Source of the DNA: Amphibalanus amphitrite
Lineage: Eukaryota > Arthropoda > Thecostraca > Balanomorpha > Balanidae
DNA: 64,000 nt
Reading direction: 5' to 3'
Assembly: GCF_019059575.1 (NCBI RefSeq)
Contig: NW_024882026.1
Location: forward strand, 372,001-436,000
Part shown: positions 36,932 through 64,000 of the stretch, piece by piece
How positions within the stretch are numbered: position 1 is the stretch's first letter
How the letters are laid out: every line of letters starts with the position of its first letter
Position numbers and translations under genes: made by a program
Notes under the pieces: model-generated
The model's input: only the letters and a program-made list of their open reading frames with translations
What the model was told of the DNA's origin: nothing
Database searches by the model: none

Positions 36932-38451
36932 GGAAAAAGATAAGTCCATTTTCGACGGCTTCCTCTTATGCATCACTGCACAGTGTACAGCAGGTGGTGA
37001 AATGCCATTTAGAGTTCACCTCCCACCGTGCTTTGACATCATTTTATCAAATTGGATACTGTGCACCGATCAGTTTGGTATTTGATCTCATTTTACTAGC
37101 ATTCCTCCAACACATTTATTACTACCGACTTTATCAATGCATTTAATCCAGCCGGGCCATCGTACAATGTGAAAGACTGATTAGCCTATCCGAGAACTAT
37201 TAACGTTTCCAGCCGATCGAACTTTACAACTATACACTTATTCATAGATAACACGAATCATGAAATGATGATGAGATGATGATGATGACATGAACGATAA
37301 CATGATGGTGGAATAATTGGCGAGTTACTTCTGATGTGACATCGCCATATAAATGAGATAGTACTTACTCGATATTCTCCGGGTGCAGTAGGTATCGTGT
37401 CCGTGCTTGATGTAGTTTGTGATGCACCAGATTTCAGTCGTACCACCCCACACCTGCTTCAAGAGTTGCTGATTGTCGCAACTAAAGCTTACGGTTACCA
37501 TGGGGTCATCAACAAACGGATATACTAAAATAGTTAATGGTTAGGTTACCATTATCAAAGCAGGAGCAGAGCCTCGGGTTCTGGTAGCATTGGAGGGATT
37601 CAGGCGTTTTCTTTTTTACCCGTCATCGATTGTAAGAGCGGGACCTGTATTATACGATCCTATATATATTTGCATATCGCATGACTAGTGAGTGATGGTT
37701 CGGGAGCTTTATCACCATAAGGGGGATAAATAATACGGTTTTAAGAGGGGGTGCTGATGTGAAATAGCAAAAAAGGCACCAGCGATCTTAACGGAACCGA
37801 TGTATTGCTAGCGTTCAGGGTGAAAACGTCAACAACGCTCATTTTTACCAACATGGCAATACAATAACACTCTTATCGCCACCGCCGTCTATAACACAGA
37901 GTTTGTGACGCCATGCTCAGTATCGTGATACTAAATCAGGGAGCACTTCTGACCATATCGCACCATCACCTTCCGGTGAGCACAGTTCGGCCCACCGCCA
38001 CCCAACCACACGTTCTTACGGCTCTCAAGCGCACACAGACACACAAACACTTCAATAAACATTCTCTGAGTACAACAATGTGCGCTAGGCCTTCGTATGT
38101 AGGCATACATGTTTGCAGTAATACTTTGACACACACACACGGGATCTGAATGGGATCGTCCGTCCCCGGGCCGGCCGGGCGCATACAAATTATTGTTCTG
38201 GTTGACGAATCAGATCATTGTTCCAGTTGTCGGGCATTCAGTGTCACTAGGGGTCACATGCTAGCATTTTGACGTCCAGTTCGGCAGCACAGGTCTACAG
38301 TGGATATTTTAGTGATCTGGTATCACGAATCGACATTATTTGGTGACGCACGTCCACAGTGATTGGTAATCTAGTGAGACATGTCCACATGAGTTGGAAA
38401 GCTTTGAACCGAGGGTATTACAAGCCCTAGGAGGGTTTGAACAGCTCCATT

Positions 38452-38527
38452 GGCTGCAGCCACGGACGTAATTTATAAATAAACGCCATAAATAAACGTT
38501 TATTTATACGTCCGTGTCTGCGGCCTA
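38452..38527. repeat. hairpin-forming inverted repeat near a gene 3' end
   Basis: Arms GGCTGCAGCCACGGACGTA and TACGTCCGTGTCTGCGGCC surround AT-rich inner arms with AATAAACG/CGTTTATT. The inner TTTATT supplies AATAAA on the - strand, downstream of the channel's last coding exon. Confidence 0.7.
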
Positions 38528-38922
38528 CTGCTGGAATCCACCTGCTGGTATACATTCGATGCTGTCGAAGTCTCGCCAAGTATCATATCACTGACTCTTC
38601 GGATGGTATGAGCTGGACAATGAACGTTTCTGATGCACATCGTGCTACACGGTGACCAAGGATGTTACATAGCAAAGACAGCGAGTCATCCGACAGGGAC
38701 TCGGGGTAAGGTGTCCTGGACATAAGTTCATTATCGCTAAGACCCTCATGCCCGGCATGCAATCGACTTTAGTCCGAGACTACTCGTTGTGGCCCCTGGC
38801 GAATATCCCTAAATAATTCTCGCTCACTGAAGTTTTTGCTTATGGCTACAGTCACAGTCATCACCTGCGTGATTCACAGTCACTGTCCCGTTGCCCCCGG
38901 GCTCCCAGCGCGGTCACTATCG

Positions 38923-63556
<24,634 letters not shown>

Positions 63557-63884
63557 CTGAAAAACGCGATGAATTGGAGTGTCATAATTGATGTGTTACT
63601 TGCAGGTAAGCACACTGACGTTTCCTGGTGCTCAGTAACTATTTGCATTGATTGCATTGGTTTCATGCCAATGTGATTGATAGACGTCTAAACGAATATA
63701 TAATTCCTACAATTAAAATTTAAGAATCATATTCATTAAAAAAGTACGCATGAAACAATAAAAACAGCAGCAGTCAGCCAAGCAAGGCCTGTCATATTCA
63801 AAAGTATCCGCATTCTCATCACATGTCAACAAACCTGAATTTTACCCAGCACCCATGTCCCCTTTTCCCTGGTATCCAAGGCCA

Positions 63885-64000
<116 letters not shown>

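Larger units (their letters stand above)
33823..37453 (-). other. putative spliced unit on - strand, related to the 15-18 kb blocks
   Basis: Exon-like blocks with acceptor and donor on the - strand: 37453-37369, about 36345-36149, 35579-35449, 34270-34132 and 33898-33823. Block 36345-36149 matches 15019-15246 and ends in a donor at the same place. Block 34270-34132 resembles cassette block 1 (ACGTCCATCxGCCxGTC). Block 33898-33823 resembles block 2 (CTCCAGxACACC). Frames are open only in part, so it may be a diverged coding gene, a pseudogene or a non-coding RNA. Confidence 0.35.

Noticed and set aside
37369..37453. Coding exon reading VWGGTTEIWCITNY on the - strand
   Set aside because: Good acceptor and donor, but no partner exon continues the frame convincingly; kept only as part of the putative spliced unit.

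Overview
This window looks like an arthropod nuclear genome, most likely a crustacean. Two conserved animal genes are split by introns with GT..AG borders. The space between them is filled with metazoan transposons: BEL/Pao, a CsRn1-like Ty3/gypsy relative, a CR1/L2-like LINE, a mariner, TTAA-flanked elements and Penelope-like foldbacks. No bacterial features were seen. The species cannot be fixed from the sequence; a barnacle-type crustacean is only a guess.

Layout. On the + strand, about 1.5-14.4 kb carries the 3' part of a winged eye/TNRC18/BAHCC1 orthologue: 13 coding exons, 1708 residues in the window, ending in a Tudor-like module and a BAH domain. From 14.4 to 38.4 kb no conserved gene was found. 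That stretch holds two related sets of exon-like blocks of unknown nature (15.0-18.0 kb on +, 37.5-33.8 kb on -), one of which is duplicated in tandem. It also holds TTAA-flanked elements, foldback elements, a tRNA-derived SINE, a hairpin-rich TIR element, a decayed mariner and several minisatellites. From 38.5 kb to the right edge the - strand carries the 3' end of a T-type voltage-gated calcium channel: the domain IV pore, IVS6, two short tail exons and a long low-complexity last exon. Its introns are inflated. A 12.6 kb intron holds a nearly intact BEL/Pao retrotransposon (LTRs 607/608 identical), itself interrupted by a LINE, which holds another insertion. A 9.1 kb intron holds an intronless fibrinogen-domain gene on the same strand, plus a gag-only LTR element nested in a TTAA element.

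Most unusual pattern. In both conserved genes, intronic minisatellites touch splice junctions, and their units carry copies of the junction. Two are at donors (2970 and 62740) and one is at an acceptor (9466); two further acceptors (12971 and 50090) show weaker versions. A second pattern is three short foldback elements (11.7, 20.3 and 36.6 kb) with 10-14 bp target-site duplications, similar tails and a shared YTGANGAA-stem-GAAA motif. They look like Penelope-type insertions with a hammerhead-like core.
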